From Gracilariopsis chorda (taxonomy: Eukaryota; Rhodophyta; Florideophyceae; Gracilariales; Gracilariaceae), in the NCBI GenBank assembly GCA_003194525.1, contig NBIV01000114.1, positions 167,915 to 231,914 of the forward strand: a DNA stretch of 64,000 nt. The letters are read 5' to 3'. This document shows, piece after piece, positions 32,817-43,029 of the stretch. Position 1 is the stretch's first letter. Each line of letters starts with the position of its first letter. Under the pieces are notes generated by a model. The model searched no databases, was not told the DNA's origin, and worked only from the letters and a program-made list of their open reading frames with translations. The translations under genes were made by a program, and so were the position numbers.

Positions 32817-33386
32817 GATGGCAAGGCGCACCCCCCAAAATTGCCATCATGGCAAGACCATGCATCTGCATAAGCATACAAAGCAGCCGGCGAGTCCACC
32901 GCGCACCGGCAGCGCCCTCCCGACGCCCTACGCCGCGGCCCCGGCCACGACTGCCGGCCAGCACCGCCACTAGAAGTACTTCCTTTCACTCCCCGTTCCA
33001 AGCTCGCAGGCAAGAACGCCCCGCGCTCCTTGTTGAAGCGTGCATCCGCGTCAAACCTGCATGAACCTGTCCTTTCTCAGCTCGGAATTCCGGTGAGCGC
33101 GTTTGTGAAGAAACCGCACCCATCTTCCACAACCCCGCACTCGGGCCCCAGTGAGAGCCGTACAGCACTTCTCGACTTCGCCATCGTCCCTAACACCCCA
33201 TGGATGGGTCTCCGCGCAGTCGCTTCTACTCTGTACTTGCAACCAGTTTGTCAATTCACGCCTTCCTTGCACTAACGCCTTGAGCAACTTAAGCACAATC
33301 TGAGCCTTCAGTTTGTGAACAGCTCCCAATGTTGTTGCGGAGAGCTTTTTCTAATGGGTTTATACAAGCTGACGTAGAGTGCAATC

Positions 33387-33797
33387 ATGGCACTGGAGCT
33401 TGGCTCTATTCTCTTGGAAGCCGTTTTTGGCGTGGCAATCAGCTCAAATCGATCATCCAGGCAAAACACTGCAAAAGGTTACTTGCATTACTTGCGACAA
33501 ATTTGTAGGGTTTTTCAGCATGTTCCAGCGCAACGTCAAACCATCGAGTCCATTTTACTCAGCAAACAAACGAAACAGTCAACGCAGAACACCCATTTCA
33601 AGCAAGTCAAACAGCAAGTCCCACAAACACTTGTAACCCTCCCAGAAATTCTGCAAAACTTCGCCGTCGAACTTGTCACTGCCGTTCCGATGGGTTGGTG
33701 GAGAATGGATACGCGTACAGCGGCAGCTATTCACCGGATCAGATGCACAACAGCAGCAGCAGGAGCAGCAACAGCAGCAACCACAGTATCACAGTGA
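33387..33797 (+). CDS. hypothetical helical protein
   Basis: A 136-residue frame from the ATG at 33387. The N-terminus is a hydrophobic helix (MALELGSILLEAVFGVAI) followed by amphipathic segments (GYLHYLRQICRVFQHVP, LPEILQNFAVELVTAVP). The last 30 codons run into a CAG-type repeat at 33749-33775, read here as alanine and threonine, so the true 3' end may differ. I cannot name a family. It converges on the broken minus-strand gene at 33812. Confidence 0.42.
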   Translation: MALELGSILLEAVFGVAISSNRSSRQNTAKGYLHYLRQICRVFQHVPAQRQTIESILLSKQTKQSTQNTHFKQVKQQVPQTLVTLPEILQNFAVELVTAVPMGWWRMDTRTAAAIHRIRCTTAAAGAATAATTVSQ

Positions 33798-33811
33798 AGA
33801 AGAGGTACCCT

Positions 33812-34234
33812 TTATTTGTCTAGACGGATATCAAGCATATTGATAAGGTGTGGAATACGGCTGATGGTATTCACAAGATGACAGTTTGCAGAAAACACCA
33901 CTCCATGCAGTAGGCCACGCACGTAAAGATTGGGTGCCTGGGAAATGATTTCATTCATTTCCACAGCAGCTTCTTCACATTTCATTTCTTTTTCAGAAAT
34001 ACGACGGAGTACCTCTTCTAGCTTCCGTCACAGGGAAGAAGAATATCTGAAGCCTACCACCAGTGCCAGTACTGCCTCTCTAACCATCTGCACAGCCGAC
34101 GGTGACGATGACGGTAGTGCTTTATCCTCTCTGACTTCCATTTCGATAAAAGGGTAGTATGAAATGAAGTGTTGCGATGAACTAGAATCGTCTGTCATTT
34201 CGCGAAGGATAGAAGTTGCGTGTGGAATGTGCAT
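33812..34234 (-). pseudogene. hypothetical gene split by one in-frame TGA
   Basis: From the ATG at 34234 a frame gives 68 residues, then a TGA at 34028-34030, then 71 further residues in the same frame to a TAA at 33812-33814. The second half is clearly protein-like (RKLEEVLRRISEKEMKCEE, then YVRGLLHGVVFSANCHL). Readings are: a nonsense mutation in a dying gene, a very short in-frame intron over the TGA (GTAGGC ... GGAAG), or a recoded TGA. The first is the simplest. The family is unknown. Confidence 0.45.
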
Positions 34235-34432
34235 GATGAGGTGTTTGTAGCAATGTTCGTGGGATAATCTAGTACCCTCACCAGATATTATATAGACGAC
34301 AAAATACCCTAAGAGGTATCATACCTTTTGCTAAGCTGGTCCATCATGGCAAAGAGGTGTCCCATAACCAGTTATTATGGGTGGTTACTTATACCTAGTG
34401 TGCAGAACTAAGGGGTATGCAAATAGAACAAG

Positions 34433-34701
34433 TTTTTATAAAAGCCCGAGCTCCGCGGCCTCCAAGCCAACTCGGGCCAGACCACTTTTTATCCTTTTGA
34501 CAACCCCCACCTTCTCTTAAAGCAGTCTGTTCCTCCCTGCCATCAACTACAATGTTCATCACTCATCTCTTTACGTGTTGCGGCTCGGTCTTCCGCATCT
34601 TCAAACGGGCTTGTACTACGCTGCCCTTGTTTGGGCTCTTCTCGTGTAGCACGATGCACTTTGGCCACGCATTAGACCTAAATTTTTGGTCGTGCGTGTA
34701 G
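34433..34701 (+). other. TATA-like box and 49-codon frame
   Basis: TTTTTATAAAAG at 34433-34444 is the best TATA-like element in this part of the window. The first ATG downstream, 34552, opens a 49-codon frame (MFITHLFTCCGSVFRIFKR) to a TAG at 34699-34701. Nothing else supports a protein here. The box could equally belong to a non-coding transcript or a transposon. Confidence 0.25.
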
Positions 34702-36522
34702 GCCATTGCTCTGTACTAGGACTGATCATCAGCATTACGCTAGATATGAGGTTTTGATCGCGTTGGTTATCCGCTGGTGTAGTTTCTTTGCTTCATTGTA
34801 CCGGGCTTTGTCGCTTGTTGTGTTGTTGTGTTGGGTCACTACTGGGTTTCCTTTCTACCTTGCATCTTGGTTTTTTGTCGCAGTTTGTGCCTATGTACTA
34901 CATCGGCACTGCACGCCTGTGCTGGTACTTTCGAGCTACGAATATATTTTTGATTTAGTCTCCAGCAAATAAGGGTACAAAGAGGACAATCATTGTCCGG
35001 TGTCTTGAAATCGTGCAACCTGACACTCACAGCTATAAGTCTTTTACAGACCACGTTTAGCTGGGTATGATACCTAACTATGGCCCTGCTAGTCCGTGAC
35101 CAATTTGTGCGAAATGTTTCGATCTAAATGGGGTTAGTAAAATTAACCCTACATGCACTTCTTTTTCTACTTGTCATTATTCTACGTATTCAAATTTCTT
35201 GAATCAATTTCCTTCTAGAACTTCTATTGTATCCTGTTTTATGATTTATCCTCCAATCATGCAACTCTCTTAAACAGTTACGTTCTCTTTCTTTGAATAG
35301 ATGCGATCAGACTCTTCATCATTGTCTTGAATATTCATGAAGACTTTTCACTATTTCCTACTTGAGACATATTATTTTGAACTATAGTTAAATAATAACC
35401 TTGGTTCCGTAAATGACCATACATTCCAATTATAAAATATTTGAATTGAGTACGAAATGTTTAGTTCCAAAAGCCGGCAAATTAAAAATTGTAGATTTCA
35501 ATCAGGAAAAGGTTCAATGATTATGTACATCATATCGAAATTGTGTCTTAGTTCTTCTGTATGCTGGAAATATGTAGAAAATTTTGTATAGAGTAACTTC
35601 TGAAAATAACGATTTGTCTATCTTTGGTCCTTAATGATTCTTTATTCAGTCTCCTGAAACACATAGAAGTCCATATTCTTTCACGTCATAAATATTTATA
35701 GTAGGTATGTCCTGATAGCCGTCGTGTGTTACTTAGTATCCAAGTTTAGTTTAGTAGGTATGCGAGTGTATTTTTTCTTTTTATACTATTTCTGGTTTCG
35801 GCTTCGCATGTATGTCATAAGCTTGATTCGATACTTGTATACTACTCATAAACAAATACGTGTTGTGATTCTTCATCACATGTGCGTAAAAGCTATTTTA
35901 ATTCATTTTTGTGTAGCCTATATCCAAATAGTCCAGATCGAGGTTAGTTCTTTTGATGTATGAATATCTTGATATCCATGTTTCTTTATTTTGCTCACCT
36001 AGTGCTAAACGCTTTTAATAGTAACATGTTGGAGGTCTTGTGTAATAATTTGTATTGTTTTGGAAGTTCAAATTTATGTGATATGTGCAACGTATTACAA
36101 GATAGACTTTTGAATGGTCCTCTAAACTTTGGAGTGGAGTTTCTCGATCAGTCTTGAAGTATCATCGGATTTTTTGTGGAGAATAGCACGTAATTGCCAA
36201 TCTGGAGTTGTATATGTTTTCTTTTACAATTAGTGTTTTCTGTATTTCTTGTATTTGCTACTTCAATTGCATACCTCGCAATCTTGTTTGCTTTCCTTAC
36301 TTATTTGGAGAACTTACTTGATATATCATTTCCTCTTTTCTTCGCTAACTGTATAGAATATCCCTTATTGTTATTGGGTGTTGTCCGTATTCTACGAGGA
36401 ATGATATTAATGCCAGTTCACTATCTACGTGAGTATTGTAGGCAACTTCAAGATTTGGTAAATACTTTATCTACACTTTTTGAGTGTGGAATACATAGCA
36501 TGGTAACATGTATTATGATGTT
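34702..36522. other. AT-rich island without supported gene
   Basis: From about 35,100 the base composition drops visibly to AT-rich. Frames at 35724-35963 and 35960-36157 (overlapping by ATGA) and at 36194-36526 are rich in F, L, I, Y and C, as expected of random AT-rich frames. The last lacks an ATG start. No organelle gene is recognisable. A transferred or element-derived segment is possible. Confidence 0.4.
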
Positions 36523-36634
36523 CTAAACATACGTTCTGCTTTTCCATCCGTTTGGGGATGGAATGAAGTTGATACGTTTAGTTTGATGTTTAGGAGTTTT
36601 CTTAAGGTTGAAGTGGAACGCTCTCAGAAAGGTA

Positions 36635-38639
36635 CAGGTAAACACTGTGATTAGTGTGGACCACACTAAATCTTAAGCCCAGATTTCGCACAGTCACACA
36701 TATATTAGTGTGTTCCACACTATTTTGCCATCCACACTAATCATGTCATGGTTAGTTTACTGTGGACCACACTACTTCATGGTTACAATAAATAGTGTGA
36801 GCAATCAACCTACAATACCGACAACCTCACCGTCAAAGTTCGAACGGTATTTGTTGATAATACTTTGCAGCTCAGGGAGGAGCTGACGCTCTTCCCATCT
36901 CCCATTCAAATTTAAGGCCAAACCACATTGTATCATGGCCTTCCTAGCGTAATTCAGCCCGCCCCTGTCTCTCAGAGTGCTTACTTTTCGCACCGACTGA
37001 GCTCCTAACTTCAAGAAAACCCTTTTCTCTGGGTTTGAAAGCTTGCCATATCCCCGTGGTCCATTTGAACACGCCTAACTGCGCATGAGATGCAACTTGT
37101 GATCTTCCCATTCCGAACGCCAACAGGCTTTCAGTCTTTGAATAACTAAAGCGTCGCCAGTTTGCACTATATGTGTTGCATTGCATGGAAAAAAGCGTAA
37201 CTCTGTATTGATCTCTGCCAAAATTTGCTTCACTTTTTCGGTCACAGCATTTTTGTTGACATCATCCAGGTATATAACTCGTTTCTCATTGTTTGTTAGA
37301 CAGCGAAATATTCGTTTTTTTTCGAAGCCACTCAAGAAAAACTCGACGATCCATCCACGCTTTTGGCCCCGTCCGGTATACGACACCTGGCACGTCGTCG
37401 GATAGGGCTCTGATGGGATAGTTCTTCTCTGCATTTTTGAAAATAAGCATCGGTATCTCAAGAGTGGAACGTGGGCCTTGCGAGATTAGAACCATCACGG
37501 TAATACTATCATCACCCGACACCACGTCAGCATATCTTATCTGCTTGTCGCCCACGGTAGCCAGCGTTTTATGGTTATCCGTATTCATGGCAAAGTGCGT
37601 CTCATCCGCATTGTACACGTTTTCTTCTTTTAACTGATTGGAACGGAAGTCCCGTGCTAGCTGACCCAAGTGATACGCAACTTCGCGTTCAATGTTTTCC
37701 TTTTTGGAAGGTGAGACCATGAGCTTGCCACACTGAGATCGGTTAACGATCTTTGGTCGTTCCATGAACGTCTGGATCCAGCGCGCCGTAATCAACTCTC
37801 GTACTGGGCGATCCGATCTTGGATCGACGCTGTTTGCGTTGTACGTTTGACTGGAACTATGCGTGATTAGTTGCAAACACAGGAGACGCCAAGAGTTGAA
37901 CTTAACCCCCGCTTTTCTCAACCTATGAAACTCTTCAAGAAGGTCGTTCTGAAGTGCTTTGACGCAAGCAGTTCTTTTTTATCCCCATCCTGCGGCGGCT
38001 TTGACGTAGTGGCGTTGAATGCTAGTTTTTGCGACGCGAATACAAGAAGTTTGCGTTGCTTTGCCGCCGTTTTCTTGGTTTGTAACAAATTGGAAACGTT
38101 ATTTCCAATATCGGCTTGTTTTCTAAATGTTTGCTTTATAGGAACTTCGAAAATAGTGCGATAAATGGTTAACCGCTGCTGCGATTACATGCTTGTCTGT
38201 GTTTGTTTTTGTGGTTTGGACCATCCATTTGACAATTTGAGACTTTTGTTGGTGTGTCAAGACAATTTGTCGGCTTCGTTTGGAAATAGTCGCGGTAACT
38301 TGGTGCAACCGGATTTTTGAAGCGCTGGAGATAACGACAGCGTTAGGTTCATGGTTATTAGTTTGAACTGCTGCTTGGTGTGCTGCGTGCATAAAAGCAC
38401 TTAAGATCGGTGAACCATGGAGAGACATTGTTTGTCCCGTCTTCTCTCGAGACACATGAATGCCTGGCAGAGACGGGCGAAGTTCTACGATGGGAACTTG
38501 CGCGCTTTGCAGTTTACTGTCTTACTATCCACACTAATTAGGGGTGCAGGAAGATTGTGTGTACCATGAATAATGTGTACCACACTAATCAGCGTATCCA
38601 CACTAATTGATGACCCACACTAATCACAGTGTTTACCTG
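36635..38639 (-). mobile_element. pogo/Tc1-mariner-type DNA transposon
   Basis: The element is 2,005 bases. Its ends are perfect 25-base inverted repeats, CAGGTAAACACTGTGATTAGTGTGG, at 36635-36659 and 38615-38639, and TA flanks both ends (36633-36634 and 38640-38641). TA target duplication is the mark of the Tc1/mariner/pogo superfamily. Inside each end lie several copies of CCACACTAAT or its complement (36650-36800 and 38520-38640), likely transposase-binding sites. The interior encodes a DDE transposase on the minus strand. The element sits inside one arm of the inverted duplication described below. Confidence 0.9.
36805..38455 (-). pseudogene. pogo-like DDE_1 transposase, frameshifted
   Basis: Segments on the minus strand, in order: an N-terminal DNA-binding part (RQIVLTHQQKSQIVKWMVQT, 38455-38165), a middle part with the first catalytic aspartate in YNADETHF (about 37610), then a shift into IYLDDVNKN (second aspartate region, about 37270) and ATHIVQTGDALVIQRLK, the block after it, and a C-terminal helical part to 36805. 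Frame changes fall near 38165, 37980, 37320 and 37050. The second lies by an A6 run and the third at a T8 run. At least three are true breaks, so the copy looks inactive. The block order fits the DDE_1 (pogo/Tigger, CENP-B-related) family. Confidence 0.75.
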
Positions 38640-38910
38640 TAGTTGTGGCACTTGGTTGATTTCCCGAATGTTTTGATAACGTATTCATTGCATGAACTAT
38701 GTCCACTAATAGTGGGTTTGACAGGTGGGACACGGAAGACTCAATTGGTGGTTGGCATAGTTGGGCATAGTGGTGGACATGAACAACTAATGTGGAGTAA
38801 TTCTCGTCAAAGTGTTTTATTATGTTATACCCATTTCTGGGATGGTTAGTAGTTACTGCGCAACCGAGTTGCCGTTGCACCAGTAAATCTTGCGCAAGAA
38901 GGGACTTCAA
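38620..38910 (-). pseudogene. outward frame of the left arm, interrupted by the pogo insertion
   Basis: The reading contains SNPLLVDIVHAMNTLSKHSGNQPS and then runs into the transposon end. The right arm encodes the same stretch (40033-40410: SNPLLVVGVHAMTTLLKHSGNQPS). Skipping the transposon, the left-arm frame resumes at 36634 (FLRAFHF) where the right arm has SLRALHF and reaches a stop at 36523-36525. Function unknown. No ATG start was found, so it is probably a 3' exon or a fragment. Confidence 0.5.
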
Positions 38911-38919
38911 TCTGTAGAA

Positions 38920-39307
38920 ATGGCTCTAGACCTCGCCGCCTTCGCGTGCTCTCCACTCTTCTTTGAAGAAAAGTACCGTAGCCGACTTAAAGTCTATCCC
39001 TTTGCCCGTCTAAGGGACCCCCGTATCAAGACTGTTATTTCAACGGCTTTGGTGTTCGACTTTGTATAAGGGTCACTTACTGGCACCGTTGTTCACCTCC
39101 GTTACTACTCTCGTGACTTAGTTCCCTCTTTTCTTCTTCCTTTTACAGGGTGGCTCTTCCACTGCCTGCGGCCCGTCTTTTCACGTGCCACCTACGTGGA
39201 TCCTTACCTCTCTCGAGGACACTCACCCACACACATTGCTTCCACGGATACCCGATTTCTGCCTAAACCTCCCTGCACAAGTCGCCACGGCAGGGCTTTG
39301 GCCTTAA
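38920..39307 (+). CDS. small spliced gene of the left arm, unknown family
   Basis: Exon 1 is 38920-39063 (MALDLAAFACSPLFFEEK, 48 codons). The intron is 39064-39148 (GTATAAG ... TTTTACAG). Exon 2 is 39149-39307, ending PAQVAT and a few residues before TAA. The total is 100 residues. Support comes from the mirror copy: its donor (GTATAAC at 39759) and acceptor (TTTACAG at 39678) fall at the same places, and exon 2 of both copies reads similarly in this phase (IPDFCLNLPAQVAT against IPNSCLSFPAQVAT). No known domain is visible. It may be one exon pair of a longer transposon gene. Confidence 0.5.
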
Positions 39308-39489
39308 AAACCGACATGGATGTTGCACCTCTAGGAGGGCACTATGCAGTGCAATGGATCCTCGAACACGAGGGAAGGACTCGACTCATATTGAGTTTCT
39401 ACCTGTAGTACAATGCCCGGAAGCAGGAGTGCACCGAAAGACGTTCAGGATTTTTCCCGGTTAGAGATGAACCCAGTTGGGTAGAACTC

Positions 39490-39860
39490 TCCCAGTAGTG
39501 GCAGGCCTACGTCGGTTTGTAAGGCCGAGGCGACCCGTCGCGACTTGCGCAGGGAAGCTAAGGCAAGAATTGGGTATCTGCAGGAGCGGTATAGGGGGGA
39601 GGTCGTCCTCTAGGCAGGTGAGGTTTCCACGTTAGTGGCATGCGCGAACACGAGCCGTGGGTAGCGGGAAAGCCACCCTGTAAAGGGAAAATAAGGGGGA
39701 GCTCAGTCACGAGTGTCGTGATAAAGACTAACGGCAATGCCGTTAAATAAACGTTATACAAGGCGAACACCAATACAGTTGGAGTAACAATCCGAATACT
39801 CGGGTCCTTTAGATAGGCAAAGTGGTTACACTTCCCATATGCGACGGTGCTGCCCTCCAA
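39490..39860 (-). pseudogene. mirror copy of the spliced gene in the right arm
   Basis: The minus-strand exon 1 region is frameshifted (LALDLTTFACSLLLFGG, then FAYLKDPSIRIVTPTVLVF in another frame). The intron is 39759-39678. Exon 2 starts at 39677 (GGFPATHGSCSRMPLTWK) and remains open. It differs from the left copy mainly by substitutions that keep short motifs, plus a frameshift in exon 1. Confidence 0.45.
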
Positions 39861-40032
39861 AGAGGAGTAGTGAACAAGCGAAGGTGGTGAGGTCTAGAGC
39901 CAATTCTCCAGGTTAGGCTCCCTTTTTGGGGAAGGTGTGCTGGTGCGACGGCAATTTGCCGGCGCACTAAGTACTAAACATCCCAGAAATGGGTGTAAAA
40001 ATAATAAATACAATTAACTAAAATACTCCACT

Positions 40033-40410
40033 TTGGTTGTTCATGCCCGCTACTGTGGGCAACCGCCAATTTACTTTTCCGTGTTCCACATGTCCAATCC
40101 ACTATTAGTGGTCGGGGTTCATGCAATGACTACATTACTGAAACATTCGGGAAATCAACCAAGTACTAAGAATCCCTCCCTAAGGGCATTGCACTTCATT
40201 ACCGAACGATCAGGTGTGACTCAGATGCATGTGTCAGAGGCCCTGAATGCCACGAGAGGGATAGCCCTGCTACCATTAGTTACTGGAATGGGAAGTCATA
40301 TGTGCATGATCCTTGGCCCCGCTGAGAGTGTGGACGTAGTGGAAAACGTGTCCGGTGGGCGAACGCTTATGCAGATGATCTCCTGGGCCAGAATGTCACA
40401 CACTCTGTAG
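40033..40410 (+). other. outward frame of the right arm
   Basis: A 125-codon frame lacking an ATG start. Its first half mirrors the left arm. The second half (LRALHFITERSGVTQMHVSEAL, NVSGGRTLMQMI) is present only here because the left arm is cut short. Unknown function. From 40411 to 41172 I see no further supported gene, although protein-like stretches (ARSYAQLFPNVSERS near 40895) suggest more element-derived sequence. Confidence 0.35.
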
Positions 40411-41172
40411 GGTTTGGGTGGGGTGCGTGCAGTAATAGTTGTTTAATTTCTGATTAGTTTGTTAGAGCAGTGTCCGAAAGTGATCCCACTGAAGCGAGGG
40501 CCTCACGGCGGCCGACGGAAAGTAAAGTAAACCAGGGTTGGCTCTACTTAAGTTCAGCCACACGTGACTGCTATCTAATTCTCGGGAGCATCCGTGTTGC
40601 ATCCGGCTTAGTTACCCGTCCTGAATCACTGAATAGTGAGCCCGCGCTAACGGTATTACTGTTGCTTATTTCTGTTTTCCGTTGCATGGTTTCTTCTCTG
40701 CCCTTTCTTTCAGGTTGTTATCGTCCTCGGGCTGAAGTTTTGTCTTGTTTTCTGCTTTCTTTTTCCACATTGCGTCAGACTCAGTACCGTTCTTGTACGG
40801 CCTTTTTGCAACTTCTTCCCCTATTGGGACCTACCCTTCTTGGACACAGATATCCTGTATTGCCTTCCTGCCCCATTTCCAAGTCGAGGCGCAATGGCCC
40901 GGAGTTACGCCCAGCTATTCCCGAACGTATCGGAGCGCTCAATAGCGAAGTCTACCTTTTACATGGGAAAGGATTCGGACATCTTTCATGTTCATCCCCG
41001 CTTGCATGGGATCGCACCACACTTTACCCTGCTGGGATCACCTCTAACGAGAGAACATCCCAAACGCTTTTTGGTGTGGTTTCGCTCACGTCCATTGCAA
41101 CACAACATGGTCCCCTGACTTGGAATTGGTTTTGTGTTTTGTTGTCTCTTTCAAGCTTTTGTATCTGGTCGT

Positions 41173-43029
41173 TTCCCCATCGGAGCGGTTAGTACTCACG
41201 TCAAGGAAGCGGTCCTCTGCGAAGTATGCGATCACGCGCCGCCTCTCCAAAAATGGTGGAGACCATCCCGAAGTTCGGTTCTTTTCTGGGCCCCCGTCTC
41301 AGGCTAATTCCAGTCGTGCTTGCGGTGCCTCTTATAGTACTTCAAACCCACCTTGGGAAGCCCAGAACTTCCCGTATGTTCCGTTTTCTAACACTTTGGA
41401 TGGTGCTCATTCAGCTCCGACAGTTGCCGCCGTACCCGCACCAGAGCCCCTTGGAACGGTCGAAAACCCTCCACAGGGAACCTCCCTAGAATCTCAGACT
41501 TGCGCTCTATGGATAGCTCATGGCATCCTTGTAGAGGGAATAGAAACCCTCCGTGAGGTGGTGATGGACACCCTTGCAAAGTTGTTCGCAGAAGATTTCT
41601 ATGTCCTGCCGTCTGATGTTAACTCCATGTTAGAAAGTTTGCGGCAACCAGCCAGCTTCATCGTAGCAGGAGGAAACCACCACACATATGGTCAGGATCA
41701 CATGGATACCTATGCACCAGTTGTGTCTTTCAACTTGGTTCAGGTGTTTCTGTAAATTATGCTGTACATGCAAATGTATATCGCACAGGTTCACATTAAG
41801 ACTGCATTCCTGAATGGTGACCTGAAGGAAGAGGTTTGATTAATGTCTCCACGTGGTATCCCTGGGCTTAAGTCACAATGCTACAAACCTCTAAAGGCCA
41901 TATATGGACTCAAGCAGGCTCACCTTTTGTGGCACACCAAGTTCAGTACTGACACTAAAGGCTTAGGATTTGATGAACTGCCTAGTGTGCTATGTAACTT
42001 TCGACACAAGTTGACCAGTAAAATCTATGCGTACATGCTGGTATACGTGAAGGACCTGCTTATGTTTGCGCCAAGTGCTAAACAATGGTCCCGAGTCTTG
42101 GAGGAGCTCAAGGCATTGTATGACCTGAGGGTTGAGGATGGGGTCAGACTTTACCTCGGTGTTGAGTCTACATGGAAGATAGACCCCAATGGGCAGCTGC
42201 TGGGTGCAAAATTCGCACCACCCATATATGTGGGAGGAATACTGCGCAGGTTTAGACAGCAGAATTGGAAACCAGCACCAAGCCCAATGGTGGAATTGTT
42301 CTTTACTTCACTTGATGTGTAGAAGGACAAATCATCTTCTCATGTTCAACTGTATCAGCAATTGATCTGGTCTCTGCTGTACTTGGCATTACGTAAGCGT
42401 CTGGACATATTGGCTCCTGTTCTTATACTGGCGCGCCTCCAGAACGCTGCTATTGCATACTGCCGCCGAGCAGCCAAAAGTTTGTTACGATAACTAGGCA
42501 GTACTGGTGATCATGGTTTAGTGTACCCCAATTAAGGTGTACATAGAAATGCTTTTCAGACTCTGATTTCATGGGTAGTACCACAGATCGCAAGTCTTTT
42601 TATGAGTATTTGCATAGGCGTGGCTCCAGCTAATGTTTCTTTGGTGCTCGTAAGCAATGCTCAGTTGTACTGTCTATTGGTGAGGCCGAAGATTATGCAC
42701 TGGTAAAGGCGGCTTAAGAGATACTTTGGATATCACGTGTGCTGAGAGAGTGTGGTATAGCATTTGCTAACCCTTTTCCAGTCCTCTGGGACAACCATTG
42801 TGCTATTGGATGGGCTGTTGGTGATCGTGGCCCTTCTGGCCGTGCGAAGCATATAGATGTCAAGGTGCACTTCATTAGGTAGCTGGTTAAGGGCACGGTC
42901 ACATCTGTGAAGTATGTTGCCAGTGAAGACAATGATGCAGACATCCTCACCAAGCCACTTAGCCCTGTGGCTGCACCATTGATATTGGAACGAGTGGGAC
43001 TTCACCAGGAACTAGAAAAGCAGTGTTGA
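41173..43029 (+). mobile_element. decayed copia-type retrotransposon segment 1 (RT and RNase H), joined in frame to unrelated sequence
   Basis: From about 41641 the frame reads as copia polymerase: IVAGGNHHTYGQDHMDTYAP, then KPLKAIYGLKQAHLLWHTKF and YMLVYVKDLLMF, where the catalytic YVDD is YVKD. The RNase H part after 42322 is broken by stops and ends with HQELEKQC at 43027-43029. Upstream (41173-41640) the same frame carries a different S/P-rich sequence and a helical segment (IETLREVVMDTLAKLFAED), not copia-like. Gag, protease and integrase are absent. The copy cannot be active. Confidence 0.7.

Larger units (their letters stand above)
38640..40200. repeat. head-to-head duplicated sequence, two diverged inverted arms
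   Basis: The left arm (38640-39410, continuing left of the pogo element at about 36523-36634) is repeated in reverse complement at about 39430-40250. Matching blocks include ACTTGGTTGATTTCCCGAAT, CACTAATAGTGG, ACCCATTTCTGGGATG, GGCTCTAGACCTC and TTTACAGGGTGGCT. The arms differ at many bases, so this is an old duplication, not an assembly echo. Each arm carries an inward gene with an intron and an outward frame. This could be a fold-back type element or two copies of one element in opposite orientation. Confidence 0.8.

Noticed and set aside
35724-36526. Polycistronic membrane-protein genes in the AT-rich island
   Set aside because: Hydrophobic content follows from AT-rich codons, one frame lacks ATG and no organelle protein family is matched.
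40470-41192. A 240-codon frame as a host gene
   Set aside because: No ATG start, mixed composition and position between element fragments; overlapping frames read equally well.
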